A stretch of 36,495 nucleotides of DNA, taken from the NCBI GenBank assembly GCA_027011835.1, contig JALUZN010000106.1, positions 1 to 36,495 of the forward strand, given 5' to 3'. The DNA is from Draconibacterium sp. Lineage in GTDB: Bacteria > Bacteroidota > Bacteroidia > Bacteroidales > Prolixibacteraceae. This document shows, in pieces, positions 16,383-24,809 of this stretch (its first letter is position 1; each line of letters begins with the position of its first letter). Under the pieces are notes generated by a model. That model ran no database searches. It had not been told where the DNA came from and worked only from the letters and a program-made list of their open reading frames with translations. The position numbers and the translations under genes are program-made.

Positions 16383-19046
16383 ATGTCAGAAGAGAATTTA
16401 AATAACGAAGAGATTCAGGATGAGATTGTACCTGAAGAGGAGATTCAGAAAGAGGGCGTAAAAGACACAGTTACCTATCTTTCGGGAATGTATCGCGAAT
16501 GGTTTCTCGATTACGCTTCGTATGTAATTTTAGAGCGGGCTGTTCCATACATTAACGACGGGTTAAAGCCTGTGCAACGCCGTATTATGCACGCCATGCG
16601 CGAAATGGACGACGGACGCTACAACAAAGTGGCCAACATAATAGGGCAAACCATGCAGTACCACCCGCACGGCGACGCATCGATTGCCGATGCAACCGTA
16701 CAACTCGGGCAAAAAGAGCTGTTGATTGACACACAGGGAAACTGGGGAAATATTCTTACCGGCGACAGCTCGGCTGCTCCACGGTATATCGAAGCGCGCT
16801 TGTCGAAATTTGCGTTAGAAGTTCTGTTCAACCCCAAAACCACCGAATGGAAACTTTCGTACGACGGACGTAAAAGAGAACCGGTAACACTTCCCGTAAA
16901 ATTTCCCCTTCTTCTGGCACAAGGTGTCGACGGAATTGCGGTTGGACTGGCATCGAAACTGTTCCCGCACAATTTTAACGAATTAATCGACGCTTCAATA
17001 GCATATCTGAAAAATAAAGATTTTGAGCTGGTTCCCGATTTTCCGACAGGAGGTTCGGCCGACTTTAGTAAATATAACGACGGGTTACGTGGCGGCTCGG
17101 TAAAAGTGCGTGCAAAAATCGAAAAACGCGATAACAAAACACTAGTAATTACAGAGGTTCCCTACGGGAAAACTACGTCGTCGTTAATCGAATCGATTAT
17201 TAAAGCCAACGATAAGGGCAAAATAAAAATTAAAAAGATTGACGATAACACCGCTGAATTTGTCGAAATCATAGTTCATTTGGCATCGGGCGTTTCGTCC
17301 GACAACACCATCGACGCACTTTACGCTTTTACCGATTGCGAAATGTCGCTGTCGCCCAACTCGTGTATTATTGAAAACGACAAGCCGCTGTTTATTGGGG
17401 TGAAAGAGATTTTGCGCCGCTCGACCGACAGCACACTGAAATTATTAAAACTGGAGCTGGAGATAAAAAAATCGGAACTCGAAGAGGCCTGGCACTTCTC
17501 TTCACTCGAAAAAATATTTATTGAAGAGCGCATTTATAAAGACAAAAAGTTCGAGGACTCGGAAAATATGGATGCAGCCGTTGCACACATCGATAAACGA
17601 CTCGACCCGTGGAAACCAAAATTGAAACGCGAGATAACCCGCGAAGATATTTTGAAACTGATGGAAATAAGAATGGCTCGCATTCTTAAATTCAATAAAG
17701 ATAAAGCCAACGACCACCTTTTAGCCATTGAAGATGAAATTGCAGAAGTAGAAAAAAACATTAGTAACATTGTTCCGTTCACCATAAAATGGTTTCAACA
17801 CCTGAAAACAAAATATGGGAAAGGCCGCGACCGGAAAACGGAAATTCGTAGTTTCGAAAACATTGTGGCTTCGAAAGTTGTGGTTCGGAATGAAAAACTA
17901 TACATCGACCGCAAAGAGGGTTTTATTGGTACCGGACTAAAAAAATCGGAATTTATTTGCGACTGCTCCGACATTGACGATATTATTATTTTCCGCCGCG
18001 ACGGGTCGTATTTTATCACCAAAGTCTCAGACAAAGCATTTATTGGTAAAAATCCGCTACACATTGCTATTTTCAAGAAAAACGATAAACGAACCATTTA
18101 CAATGTGGTGTACCGCGATGGAAAATCGGGCTACTCGTATATGAAACGCTTTTTTGTTACCGGTGTAACGCGCGACAAAGAGTACAACCTTACCAAAGCA
18201 ACAAAAGGCTCACGAATTATCTATTTCTCGGCAAATCCTAACGGCGAAGCCGAAGTTTTAAAAGTTGTTTTAAAACCAAAACCACGAATTAAGAAACTTA
18301 TTTTCGAAGAAGATTTGAGCGAACTGGCAATTAAAGGACGCCAGAGTATGGGAAATATTTTAACCAAATACGATGTCCATAAAATATCGATGAAGGAGAA
18401 AGGTATCTCTACTTTGGGTGGACGTAAAATTTGGTTCGACGAAGATGTATTACGACTAAACGCCGACTCGCGCGGTAAGTTTCTTGGCGAATTCTCGGGC
18501 GAAGATAAAATTCTTGTTCTTTATAAAAAAGGAGAATACCAACTCTACAATTACGACCTGAGCAACCATTTTGAACAAGATATTCTTACCATCGAAAAAT
18601 TCGATAAAAGCAAAGTTCTTTCGGCCGTTTATTTCGATGCTGAACAAAAATACTACTACGTAAAACGTTTCGAAATAGAGGAGATAGAAGGAAAATCGTT
18701 CTCGTTTATCGGAGAAAATCCCGACAATAAACTGGTAAGTGTAACGTGGGTACGTTACCCGCGACTGGAGTTGGAATTTGGTGGTAGAAACTCGGAACGC
18801 GAAAATGAAATAATAGAAGTTGCCGAATTTATTGGGGTAAAATCGTGGAAAGCAAAAGGGAAACGACTGACAAATTACGAAGTTGAAAACATTAAAGAGA
18901 TTGAACCGATAATAAAAGACGAAGACGATAAACCGGAACCGGAGGAAAGCGAAAACCAAGAGGCAAAAAGCATCGATGATATTCCATTTGAAATAACCCG
19001 GCCAAAACCGGAAGACGAGAATCCAAATCAGATGTCGTTGTTTTAG
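16383..19046 (+). CDS. parC: DNA topoisomerase IV subunit A (ParC)
   Basis: ParC is the DNA-cleaving subunit of topoisomerase IV. The 887-residue protein has an acidic N-terminal tail (about residues 1-25) and then the winged-helix core. The quinolone-determining region reads YHPHGDASIADA (about 93-104), and the catalytic tyrosine is Tyr135 in APRYIEARLS. The C-terminal half has the beta-pinwheel-type repeats and ends in an acidic, proline-rich tail (EPEESENQE...) finishing NQMSLF. The lack of a clear GyrA-box motif and the pairing with parE support ParC. A run of extra sequence before the tail may bind a partner. No strong terminator follows within the ~200-base gap to aroK. Confidence 0.92.
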   Translation: MSEENLNNEEIQDEIVPEEEIQKEGVKDTVTYLSGMYREWFLDYASYVILERAVPYINDGLKPVQRRIMHAMREMDDGRYNKVANIIGQTMQYHPHGDASIADATVQLGQKELLIDTQGNWGNILTGDSSAAPRYIEARLSKFALEVLFNPKTTEWKLSYDGRKREPVTLPVKFPLLLAQGVDGIAVGLASKLFPHNFNELIDASIAYLKNKDFELVPDFPTGGSADFSKYNDGLRGGSVKVRAKIEKRDNKTLVITEVPYGKTTSSLIESIIKANDKGKIKIKKIDDNTAEFVEIIVHLASGVSSDNTIDALYAFTDCEMSLSPNSCIIENDKPLFIGVKEILRRSTDSTLKLLKLELEIKKSELEEAWHFSSLEKIFIEERIYKDKKFEDSENMDAAVAHIDKRLDPWKPKLKREITREDILKLMEIRMARILKFNKDKANDHLLAIEDEIAEVEKNISNIVPFTIKWFQHLKTKYGKGRDRKTEIRSFENIVASKVVVRNEKLYIDRKEGFIGTGLKKSEFICDCSDIDDIIIFRRDGSYFITKVSDKAFIGKNPLHIAIFKKNDKRTIYNVVYRDGKSGYSYMKRFFVTGVTRDKEYNLTKATKGSRIIYFSANPNGEAEVLKVVLKPKPRIKKLIFEEDLSELAIKGRQSMGNILTKYDVHKISMKEKGISTLGGRKIWFDEDVLRLNADSRGKFLGEFSGEDKILVLYKKGEYQLYNYDLSNHFEQDILTIEKFDKSKVLSAVYFDAEQKYYYVKRFEIEEIEGKSFSFIGENPDNKLVSVTWVRYPRLELEFGGRNSERENEIIEVAEFIGVKSWKAKGKRLTNYEVENIKEIEPIIKDEDDKPEPEESENQEAKSIDDIPFEITRPKPEDENPNQMSLF

Positions 19047-19196
19047 TTCAAAGATTCGCGTTTAAAGTTAAAGCGGATATTCAAATTAATTACCGCTGCA
19101 ATACAGATTTATTGGTTCGGCACATTTTTATAGATACCTCATAAATAGAGAATTACAAGGCAGAAGACAATTGTTGTGATTTATTAATAATCAGAT

Positions 19197-19220
19197 CTTT
19201 GCGACTTTGCAGCTTTGCGA
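19197..19220 (+). repeat. Short 8-base tandem repeat (CTTTGCGA type)
   Basis: Three adjacent units CTTTGCGA, CTTTGCAG, CTTTGCGA lie 34 bases upstream of aroK in the parC-aroK gap. The middle copy differs at two positions. Meaning unknown; may be a chance or widespread intergenic repeat. Confidence 0.5.
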
Positions 19221-19253
19221 GAAACAAAAATTTAACGAAGTATTTAGATTACT

Positions 19254-19757
19254 ATGAGAATTTATTTAATTGGATATATGGGAAGTGGTAAATCGTATTT
19301 GGGACGCAAACTCTCGAAATATTTAGGGTTACAATTTGTCGACATGGACCACTACATCGAAAAGCGAAACCACAAAACCATTCCGCAGATTTTTGCCGAA
19401 GAGGGCGAACCCGAATTCAGAAAAAAAGAGCGTAAAGCACTGGAAGAACTTTCGGAATTTACCAACATTGTTATTGCTACCGGCGGCGGTGCTCCCTGCT
19501 TTTTCGACAATATTGATTTGATGAACAAAACCGGAAAAACCATTTACCTGAATATCGACCCAAAAATTTTAGCCGAAAGATTATTGAAATCGAAAACAGA
19601 ACGCCCATTAATAAAAGGAAAATCGAAACCCGAGTTAATCGATTTTATTGACGACACGTTAAAACAACGCCACAACTTTTATTCGCAGGCACAACTCCAA
19701 ATTACCCACCCCGATATTAATATGGAAGAGGTAAAAAAAATGGTGTCGGAAATATAA
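19254..19757 (+). CDS. aroK: Shikimate kinase
   Basis: Shikimate kinase phosphorylates shikimate in aromatic amino acid synthesis. The 167 residues show the P-loop GYMGSGKS (7-14), the substrate residues Asp30/Asp32 region FVDMDHYIE, EPEFRKKE with Arg56, the TGGGAP motif (76-81) and an RPLIKG segment around the lid. Length and motifs are normal. It converges on the penicillin-binding protein gene, with a 6-bp stem (19758-19778) near both stops. Confidence 0.95.
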   Translation: MRIYLIGYMGSGKSYLGRKLSKYLGLQFVDMDHYIEKRNHKTIPQIFAEEGEPEFRKKERKALEELSEFTNIVIATGGGAPCFFDNIDLMNKTGKTIYLNIDPKILAERLLKSKTERPLIKGKSKPELIDFIDDTLKQRHNFYSQAQLQITHPDINMEEVKKMVSEI

Positions 19758-19778
19758 TCTCCTCAAACAAACAGGAGA
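19758..19778. terminator. Weak hairpin between convergent aroK and PBP genes
   Basis: TCTCCT pairs with AGGAGA across a 9-base loop, beginning at the base after the aroK stop codon. There is no long T-run on either side, so termination strength is doubtful. Confidence 0.3.
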
Positions 19779-19805
19779 GTCCAAGAACTATCCGAGTCAA
19801 CTATC

Positions 19806-22154
19806 TTAAAAGAAATCGTCAAAATCGTCCTCTGTTTTCTCTTTGTCTTTGCCGTCGCAATCTAAATTTATATCGAAATGGAGAGGTTTCTTAAACTCCA
19901 TATCTTCGGTAATTCCCAGCGACTTGTCGGCAAGAACCTTTTTATAAAAATAGCCCCAAATTGGAAGTGCCATATTTGCACCCTGCCCGCTCGATATGGT
20001 TCTGAAATGGATACTTCGTAAATCGGCACCGGTCCAAACTCCGGCCGACAGTTTTGGCGTAACTCCAATAAACCAACCGTCGGAATGATTTTGTGTAGTA
20101 CCGGTTTTTCCCGCAATTGGCATCGTAAATTTTCCATAATTATCGCGATAACGAAGTCTTCTTCCTGTTCCTTCGTCAACAACCGCCTGCATTAAATTCA
20201 ACATTAAATATGCCGTCTGTTCATCAATTGCTTCGTGTTTCTCGGGATGAAAAGTTGCAATTACATTTCCATGCCTGTCTTCAATACGGGTAACAAAATA
20301 GGGTTTTATAAATACGCCAAGATTTGCATAGGTATTAAAAGCGCCAACCATTTCGTAAAGTGTAACATCCGAAACGCCAAGAAACATTGAATGAACCGGG
20401 TCTATGGGGCTGTACACGCCCAGTCGTTTCATTATTTCTACCACGGCACGTGGATTAAACTGTTTTAGCACCCAGGCCGAAATCCGGTTTTTCGAGTTGG
20501 CCAGCCCCCATTTTAAAGTTACCAGTTTTCCATCCATTTCAGGGTCAACGTCGGCATCTTTAGGCTCGTAAATCGAGCCGTCGGGTTCCTGAAACTGCTG
20601 ACTTACGTACGGAACTTTTGTACACGGCGTATATCCGTTTTGCATAGCAAGCGTGTATAAAAATGGTTTCACAGTCGACCCCACCTGTCGTTTCCCGTCT
20701 TTCACCATATCGTACATAAAGTATTTATAATTGGGCCCGCCAACGTATGCTTTTACTTTTCCGGTTTCGGTATCCATAGCCATAAACGACGACCGGAAAT
20801 AATGCAAATACCATTTTATCGAATCGAGAGGAGTCATTGTGGTATCTATTTCACCATCCCACGAAAACACAGTCATTTCGACCGGTTTTTTGAAATTAGC
20901 TTTTATCTCATCAAAATTCATCCCTTTTTTCTTTAAAACGCGGTAACGCTCGCTTTGACGGATGGCTCTGTTCAATAAACTATTTACTTCGTTGGCACTC
21001 ATATTGTTTGCAAACGGCGGATTTTTCAAGTCTTTCATACTTCCGTCGAAAAGAGGTTGCAGGTCGTATCGCAAATGCTTTTCTATTGCTTCAACAGCAT
21101 ACCGTTGCATTCTTGAGTCGAGTGTTGAATATATTTTTAACCCGTCGGTATATAAATTATAATGCTCGCCGTTTGGTTTTACATTTTTATTACACCACCC
21201 AAAAAGCGGATTGTTTTTCCACTCTTCGCTATCTTCAATAAATTTTTGCCCTTGCCACGATGCATAGTTTTTTCGTTCGGGCTTTTTTGCCGTTAGCGTT
21301 AAACGCAAATACTCTCTAAAATAGGGAGCCGGCCCAAGTTTATAATCAACTTTCCTGTAATTTAAATCGAGAGGAAGTTGTTTTACCGAATCGCAAACTT
21401 CTTTTGAAATGAAATTGTATTTTTCCATCTGGTCGAGCACAACATTCCGGCGTTTTAAAACCAGTTCGGGGCGGCGAACAGGATTATACAACGACGAGTT
21501 TTTTGCCATACCAACCAACATGGCCGACTGGTGAAGCTGAAGCGAGTCGGGCGAGATATTAAAATATACGTTGGCTGCCGATTTAATTCCAACGGCGTTA
21601 TTCAGGTAGTCGTATTTATTGAGGTACATTAAAATAATCTCCTCTTTGGTATAGCTGCGTTCCAGTTTTACCGCAATTACCCACTCTTTAAATTTTCGTA
21701 ACACCAGCTCTATTTTATTCGAAAAACGGTCGCGCGGGAAAAGCATCTTTGCCAACTGCTGACTCAACGTACTTCCACCGCCACTACTCGAGTTGCCGGT
21801 AACAATTCCTTTTGCCACCCGCATCAATCCACGTAAATCAATTCCCGAATGAGAATAAAAACGAACATCTTCGGTGGCAATAAGTGCATTTATTAAATGA
21901 GGTGGTAAATCTTTGTAATCAACATAAGTACGGTTTTCGTGAATAAAATATTTATCCAAAACTTTCCCGTCTTCCGAAAATATTTCCGATGCCAATATAT
22001 TTCGTGGGTTTTCTAGGTCTTCAAAACTTGGCATAAAACCCAGCTTTCCGTTTGCAATTAAAAAGAAAAACAGAAAGCCTCCTGCAATAAACAGCAGCAC
22101 AACCGACCAAAACCAAATAATATACTTTTTGAAATTTATTTTATTCTCTGCCAT
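19806..22154 (-). CDS. mrcA: Class A penicillin-binding protein (PBP1A-type, GT51 plus transpeptidase)
   Basis: This bifunctional enzyme polymerises and cross-links peptidoglycan in the periplasm. The ATG at 22154 gives 782 residues starting MAENKINFKKY; a TTG at 22193 would add 13 residues but overlaps the likely promoter. One membrane anchor (residues ~11-34) is followed by the GT51 domain with ATEDVRFYSHSGID (catalytic Glu), GGSTLSQQLAKM and a second Glu region in RSYTKEEIILMYLN. The transpeptidase domain has the SxxK at Ser493 (GSTVKPF), SKN in ANSKNRIS and the KTG motif GKTGTT. The C-terminus is a short acidic tail (EKTEDDFDDFF). The upstream region contains an inverted repeat and a MITE-like element, which may affect its expression. 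Confidence 0.93.
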   Translation of the reverse strand: MAENKINFKKYIIWFWSVVLLFIAGGFLFFFLIANGKLGFMPSFEDLENPRNILASEIFSEDGKVLDKYFIHENRTYVDYKDLPPHLINALIATEDVRFYSHSGIDLRGLMRVAKGIVTGNSSSGGGSTLSQQLAKMLFPRDRFSNKIELVLRKFKEWVIAVKLERSYTKEEIILMYLNKYDYLNNAVGIKSAANVYFNISPDSLQLHQSAMLVGMAKNSSLYNPVRRPELVLKRRNVVLDQMEKYNFISKEVCDSVKQLPLDLNYRKVDYKLGPAPYFREYLRLTLTAKKPERKNYASWQGQKFIEDSEEWKNNPLFGWCNKNVKPNGEHYNLYTDGLKIYSTLDSRMQRYAVEAIEKHLRYDLQPLFDGSMKDLKNPPFANNMSANEVNSLLNRAIRQSERYRVLKKKGMNFDEIKANFKKPVEMTVFSWDGEIDTTMTPLDSIKWYLHYFRSSFMAMDTETGKVKAYVGGPNYKYFMYDMVKDGKRQVGSTVKPFLYTLAMQNGYTPCTKVPYVSQQFQEPDGSIYEPKDADVDPEMDGKLVTLKWGLANSKNRISAWVLKQFNPRAVVEIMKRLGVYSPIDPVHSMFLGVSDVTLYEMVGAFNTYANLGVFIKPYFVTRIEDRHGNVIATFHPEKHEAIDEQTAYLMLNLMQAVVDEGTGRRLRYRDNYGKFTMPIAGKTGTTQNHSDGWFIGVTPKLSAGVWTGADLRSIHFRTISSGQGANMALPIWGYFYKKVLADKSLGITEDMEFKKPLHFDINLDCDGKDKEKTEDDFDDFF

Positions 22155-22180
22155 GAAATAAATTGATTTAATTATCGCAG

Positions 22181-22188
22181 CAAATATA
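22181..22188 (-). promoter_or_regulatory. PBP gene -7 promoter box, half inside an inverted repeat
   Basis: On the minus strand TATATTTG matches TAnnTTTG fully and ends 26 bases before the ATG at 22154. The TATA half is the end of the 23-bp inverted-repeat arm (22185-22207), and the expected -33 position falls just inside the segment between the arms. No good -33 element was seen. Confidence 0.4.
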
Positions 22189-22399
22189 CTCAATTCAGAT
22201 AGGTTTTTGGGAATTGAATAAAGCGAAATCGCAAATATGCAACAGAATGAGAAAAATAGGCGAAGTTATTTTTATACACAACAAAGCTAAACACTACACA
22301 GTAAGAGGTTATTCCAATGTCTTTCCGATGAAGCTGCAAGCAAAAAATGAGCATAATTCCGATGTATGTTGCAACCAAAACCTATCTGAATTGAGTATA
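22185..22399. repeat. 23-bp perfect inverted repeat flanking a 169-base segment
   Basis: The arm at 22185-22207 (TATACTCAATTC...AGGTTTT) is exactly repeated in reverse complement at 22377-22399. The 169 bases between contain no convincing gene and do not extend the pairing. The right arm abuts a MITE-like element at 22400. Possible readings are a recombinase-invertible segment, a duplicated promoter fragment left by an insertion event, or the termini of a small non-autonomous element. Confidence 0.8.
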
Positions 22400-22556
22400 A
22401 TACCAAGTTAATCTCGTATTACCATATTGAATTTATTTGCATAATCTCACCGTTAAAATATTCCAATATAGCTATGGCTCTGCCGAAATATTTTAACTCA
22501 ACCTTGCACAAAATAATTTAATTCAATTATACGGCAATTCAAAGTTAAATTGGTAT
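22400..22556. mobile_element. MITE-like imperfect palindromic element
   Basis: The ends are ATACCAAGTTAA (22400-22411) and TTAAATTGGTAT (22545-22556), inverted repeats with one mismatch. The next ~40 bases inward are also imperfectly complementary, and the centre has an 11-bp perfect stem GTTAAAATATT (22452-22462) / AATATTTTAAC (22487-22497). The whole 157 bases can fold as one long hairpin. No coding capacity is seen. This is the structure expected of a miniature inverted-repeat transposable element; the transposase family is unknown. Confidence 0.55.
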
Positions 22557-22847
22557 AATACAAATATAGACGACATTAATTCCCATTTTACTTCAAGAGG
22601 TCATAAAAGTGTTGGTTGAATTAAATTGATACTTGCCTAATATTGTGGTCTTTATCAGATTAAATTTATTTGTGAAAAATGATTTACAACTTTGGTTTGA
22701 TAATCCGTTCGGGCGCGAAGAAAGTCTTCCCCAAAATAAAAGGAGAGGGGTTCTATTTTTGTTTTGGATAAGTTTAATCAGTAAACTCAACAAAAACGTT
22801 GTACATTTATGCATTGAAAATTATTTAGAACAGCATTGCTTAAAAAA
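22557..22847. other. AT-rich intergenic stretch upstream of the Cys-cluster gene
   Basis: Roughly 290 bases without a convincing gene. It contains a TACATTTA sequence close to the start that resembles a -7 box with one mismatch, but no clear -33 partner. Together with the two repeat elements to its left, it makes a ~690-base gene-free gap. Confidence 0.5.
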
Positions 22848-23378
22848 ATGAATAAAACTTATACGAAACAATTTGAAGCATATAAAATCCTCCGCAATGA
22901 GATTGACTCTTTATCTGTTCAACTTGAGCGAGAGCATGTTGGACAGATGGTTTGTAAAAAGGGTTGCGATATGTGTTGTATGGATTACAGCATTTTTCCT
23001 GTTGAGTTTTATTCAATAATAAACGATTTAAAACGCGAAGGATTGAACCCCGAAATATCGGAAACGCAAAATAAAAATGAGTGTATCTTTCTGAAAAATC
23101 ATGTTTGTTCTATTTACGAGCAACGACCGGTTATTTGCCGTACACACGGGTTGCCACTGCTTTTTATGAATGAAAACAGCGAGTGGGAGCTTTCGGCTTG
23201 TGAGCTTAATTTTACCGATTTCGATTTCGGTAATTTTACTATAGAAAATACATACCCGCAGGATAAATTCAACAGCAAGCTCTTTTTGTTAAACAAAGAA
23301 TTTGTTTCTGAATTTAAAATAAAGAAGTTTTCTGAATTTGATTTGATTCCGATAAAGGATTTAATAACAGAACTTTAA
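22848..23378 (+). CDS. YkgJ-family cysteine-cluster protein (putative zinc/iron chelator)
   Basis: The ATG at 22848 gives 176 residues; a TTG four codons upstream was not chosen. The N-terminal cluster C36-x3-C40-x2-C43-C44 (CKKGCDMCC) matches the CxxxCxxCC signature of the YkgJ family. Further cysteines follow at 79, 87, 97 (in CIFLKNHVCSIYEQRPVICRTHG) and 118 (SACEL). The family is thought to bind a zinc or iron-sulfur centre; its reaction is unknown. No signal peptide is seen, so it should be cytoplasmic. The downstream DsrE-like gene starts 31 bases later on the same strand and may share the transcript. Confidence 0.82.
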   Translation: MNKTYTKQFEAYKILRNEIDSLSVQLEREHVGQMVCKKGCDMCCMDYSIFPVEFYSIINDLKREGLNPEISETQNKNECIFLKNHVCSIYEQRPVICRTHGLPLLFMNENSEWELSACELNFTDFDFGNFTIENTYPQDKFNSKLFLLNKEFVSEFKIKKFSEFDLIPIKDLITEL

Positions 23379-23409
23379 TTCCTACTTATTAACCGATAAT
23401 CTAAAAATT

Positions 23410-23829
23410 ATGAAACGTACAATTTTTTTTCTAATGGCAATTTTGCTCTTTTTCAGAGTAGATGCACAATCGCACAAAAAACTTACTGATAATTCAAATA
23501 AACTTGCTGTTTTATGGACCAGCGGAAATCCCGATGTTGCCGAGAAAATGTGTTTTATGTATACTTATAATGCAAAAAAACAAGGATGGTTCAACGAAGT
23601 AACTCTCATTGTTTGGGGTCCGTCGGCAAAATTATTAACCGAAAATAAAAAGTTGCAAGACTATGTGAAAAAAATGATTGATGCAGGTATAAAAGTAGAG
23701 GCCTGTGTTGCTTGTGCAAATATGTATGGTGTAAAAGATGAACTTACTGCTATTGGAATAGATGTGAAAGGGATGGGAGTGCCACTTACAAAATATTTAA
23801 AAGAGGGGTGGAAAACACTTACTTTATAA
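23410..23829 (+). CDS. Exported DsrE-like protein
   Basis: The 139-residue protein has a signal peptide (MKRTIFFLMAILLFFRVDAQ). The mature part has a DsrE/F-like alpha/beta fold with LAVLWTSGNPDVAEKM, VTLIVWGPSAKLL and the sequence VEACVACANMYGV containing a CxxC pair. DsrE-type proteins usually handle sulfur relay through cysteines, but in an exported protein the partner is unclear. It follows the Cys-cluster gene and ends 5 bases before a bidirectional terminator. Confidence 0.75.
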   Translation: MKRTIFFLMAILLFFRVDAQSHKKLTDNSNKLAVLWTSGNPDVAEKMCFMYTYNAKKQGWFNEVTLIVWGPSAKLLTENKKLQDYVKKMIDAGIKVEACVACANMYGVKDELTAIGIDVKGMGVPLTKYLKEGWKTLTL

Positions 23830-23833
23830 AGAA

Positions 23834-23864
23834 AAAAAGCATCCGCCAACCGACGATGCTTTTT
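23834..23864. terminator. Bidirectional Rho-independent terminator
   Basis: A perfect 10-bp stem AAAAAGCATC/GATGCTTTTT with an 11-base loop lies between the ends of the convergent DsrE-like and DUF2795-type genes. T-runs are present in both directions. Confidence 0.85.
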
Positions 23865-23884
23865 ACTTATAAAAACTGTATTTT

Positions 23885-24106
23885 TCAATATTCATCTTCG
23901 TTAAAAAAGAAATCATCTTTGCTCGGATAATCCGGCCAAATATCCTCGATACTTTCATACATCTCTCCTTCGTCTTCAATTTCCTGAAGATTTTCAATCA
24001 CCTCTAACGGCGCTCCGGAGCGAATTCCAAAATCAATTAATTCGTCTTTTGTTGCCGGCCATGGTGCATCTTCCAGTTTCGATGCCAATTCAAGAGTCCA
24101 ATACAT
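23885..24106 (-). CDS. Small acidic DUF2795-type protein
   Basis: The 73-residue protein starts MYWTLELASKLEDAPWPATK and contains GAPLEVIENLQEIEDEGE, YESIEDIWPDYPSKDDFFFN. This string is strongly conserved among Bacteroidota small proteins annotated as DUF2795. It is acidic, has no signal peptide or membrane segment, and its function is unknown. The gene follows the pduO gene by about 140 bases in the same direction. Confidence 0.85.
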   Translation of the reverse strand: MYWTLELASKLEDAPWPATKDELIDFGIRSGAPLEVIENLQEIEDEGEMYESIEDIWPDYPSKDDFFFNEDEY

Positions 24107-24249
24107 TTGTTTAATATTTTACACGGTTAAACTCACTTTTTTCGATGCCGCGAATATAATAAAAAAATGAAATTAACAAACAAAAATTTTGATGTGTTTT
24201 CCGATTAAAAAAATATCAGAAAATTATTGTGAAAATGGTTGAATAAATT

Positions 24250-24804
24250 TTACTGCTCTTTCGCCCAAATTGTCTCTTTTAGGTTTTTGTCAGTAGCAAT
24301 TTTACGGGCTAGAACAAACAAAAAATCAGACAGGCGGTTGATGTATTTTTGTATTTCCGGTTGCACGTTACCGGTGTCGGCAAGTTCAACAATTCTTCGT
24401 TCTGCTCTGCGGCAAATTGTTCGTGCAATGTGGCACTGGGCAACAGAAATCTCACCTCCGGGCAGTACAAATCCGGTTAGTTTCGGCAGCTCTTTTTCGT
24501 AAGTATCGATGGCATCTTCGAGCTGCTTAATGCTGCTGTCGGTAATTTTTAAATCGGATGTAAATGCATCGCCTTTTTCATCTGAAGCCAACCTCGAACC
24601 AATATTAAAAAGTTTGTTTTGAATTTGAATTAACTGATTGTTAATTTCTTCGGAAATAGCAAGCGATCGCAAAAACCCGATTGATGCATTTAGTTCATCA
24701 ATTGTTCCGTATGCTTCCAGTCGCAGGTCGTATTTTTTTACACGGTTGCCGCCCACCAGTCCGGTTGTTCCATTGTCACCGGTTTTTGTATAAACTTTTG
24801 CCAT
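24250..24804 (-). CDS. pduO: PduO-type cob(I)alamin adenosyltransferase
   Basis: The enzyme adds the adenosyl group of ATP to cob(I)alamin or corrinoid, making adenosylcobalamin. The 184 residues begin MAKVYTKTGDNGTTGLVGGNRVKK and contain EAYGTIDELNASIGF and CHIARTICRRAERRIV, the two signature segments of the PduO/MMAB family that form the ATP and corrinoid sites. Length is normal. Its start is 5 bases after the stop of the upstream ABC ATPase, suggesting co-transcription though the two functions need not be related. No cobalamin riboswitch was recognised upstream. Confidence 0.93.
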   Translation of the reverse strand: MAKVYTKTGDNGTTGLVGGNRVKKYDLRLEAYGTIDELNASIGFLRSLAISEEINNQLIQIQNKLFNIGSRLASDEKGDAFTSDLKITDSSIKQLEDAIDTYEKELPKLTGFVLPGGEISVAQCHIARTICRRAERRIVELADTGNVQPEIQKYINRLSDFLFVLARKIATDKNLKETIWAKEQ

Positions 24805-24809
24805 AAAAT

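Noticed and set aside
14520..19046. Gyrase (gyrB-gyrA) instead of topoisomerase IV
   Set aside because: The B subunit is short and the A subunit lacks a clear GyrA-box, and the two genes are adjacent in the order usual for Bacteroidota topoisomerase IV; the pair could not be compared with the genome's gyrase, so some doubt remains.
22190..22378. 62-codon minus-strand frame inside the inverted-repeat segment
   Set aside because: It nearly fills the segment between the arms and looks hydrophobic, but has no conserved motif, and its length is within chance expectation.
22633..22851. 72-codon plus-strand frame before the Cys-cluster gene
   Set aside because: It has no recognisable motif and runs into the start of the well-supported next gene.
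24107..24249. Cobalamin riboswitch near the pduO-type gene
   Set aside because: No B12-box-like or conserved riboswitch core was seen upstream of either pduO or the ABC ATPase.
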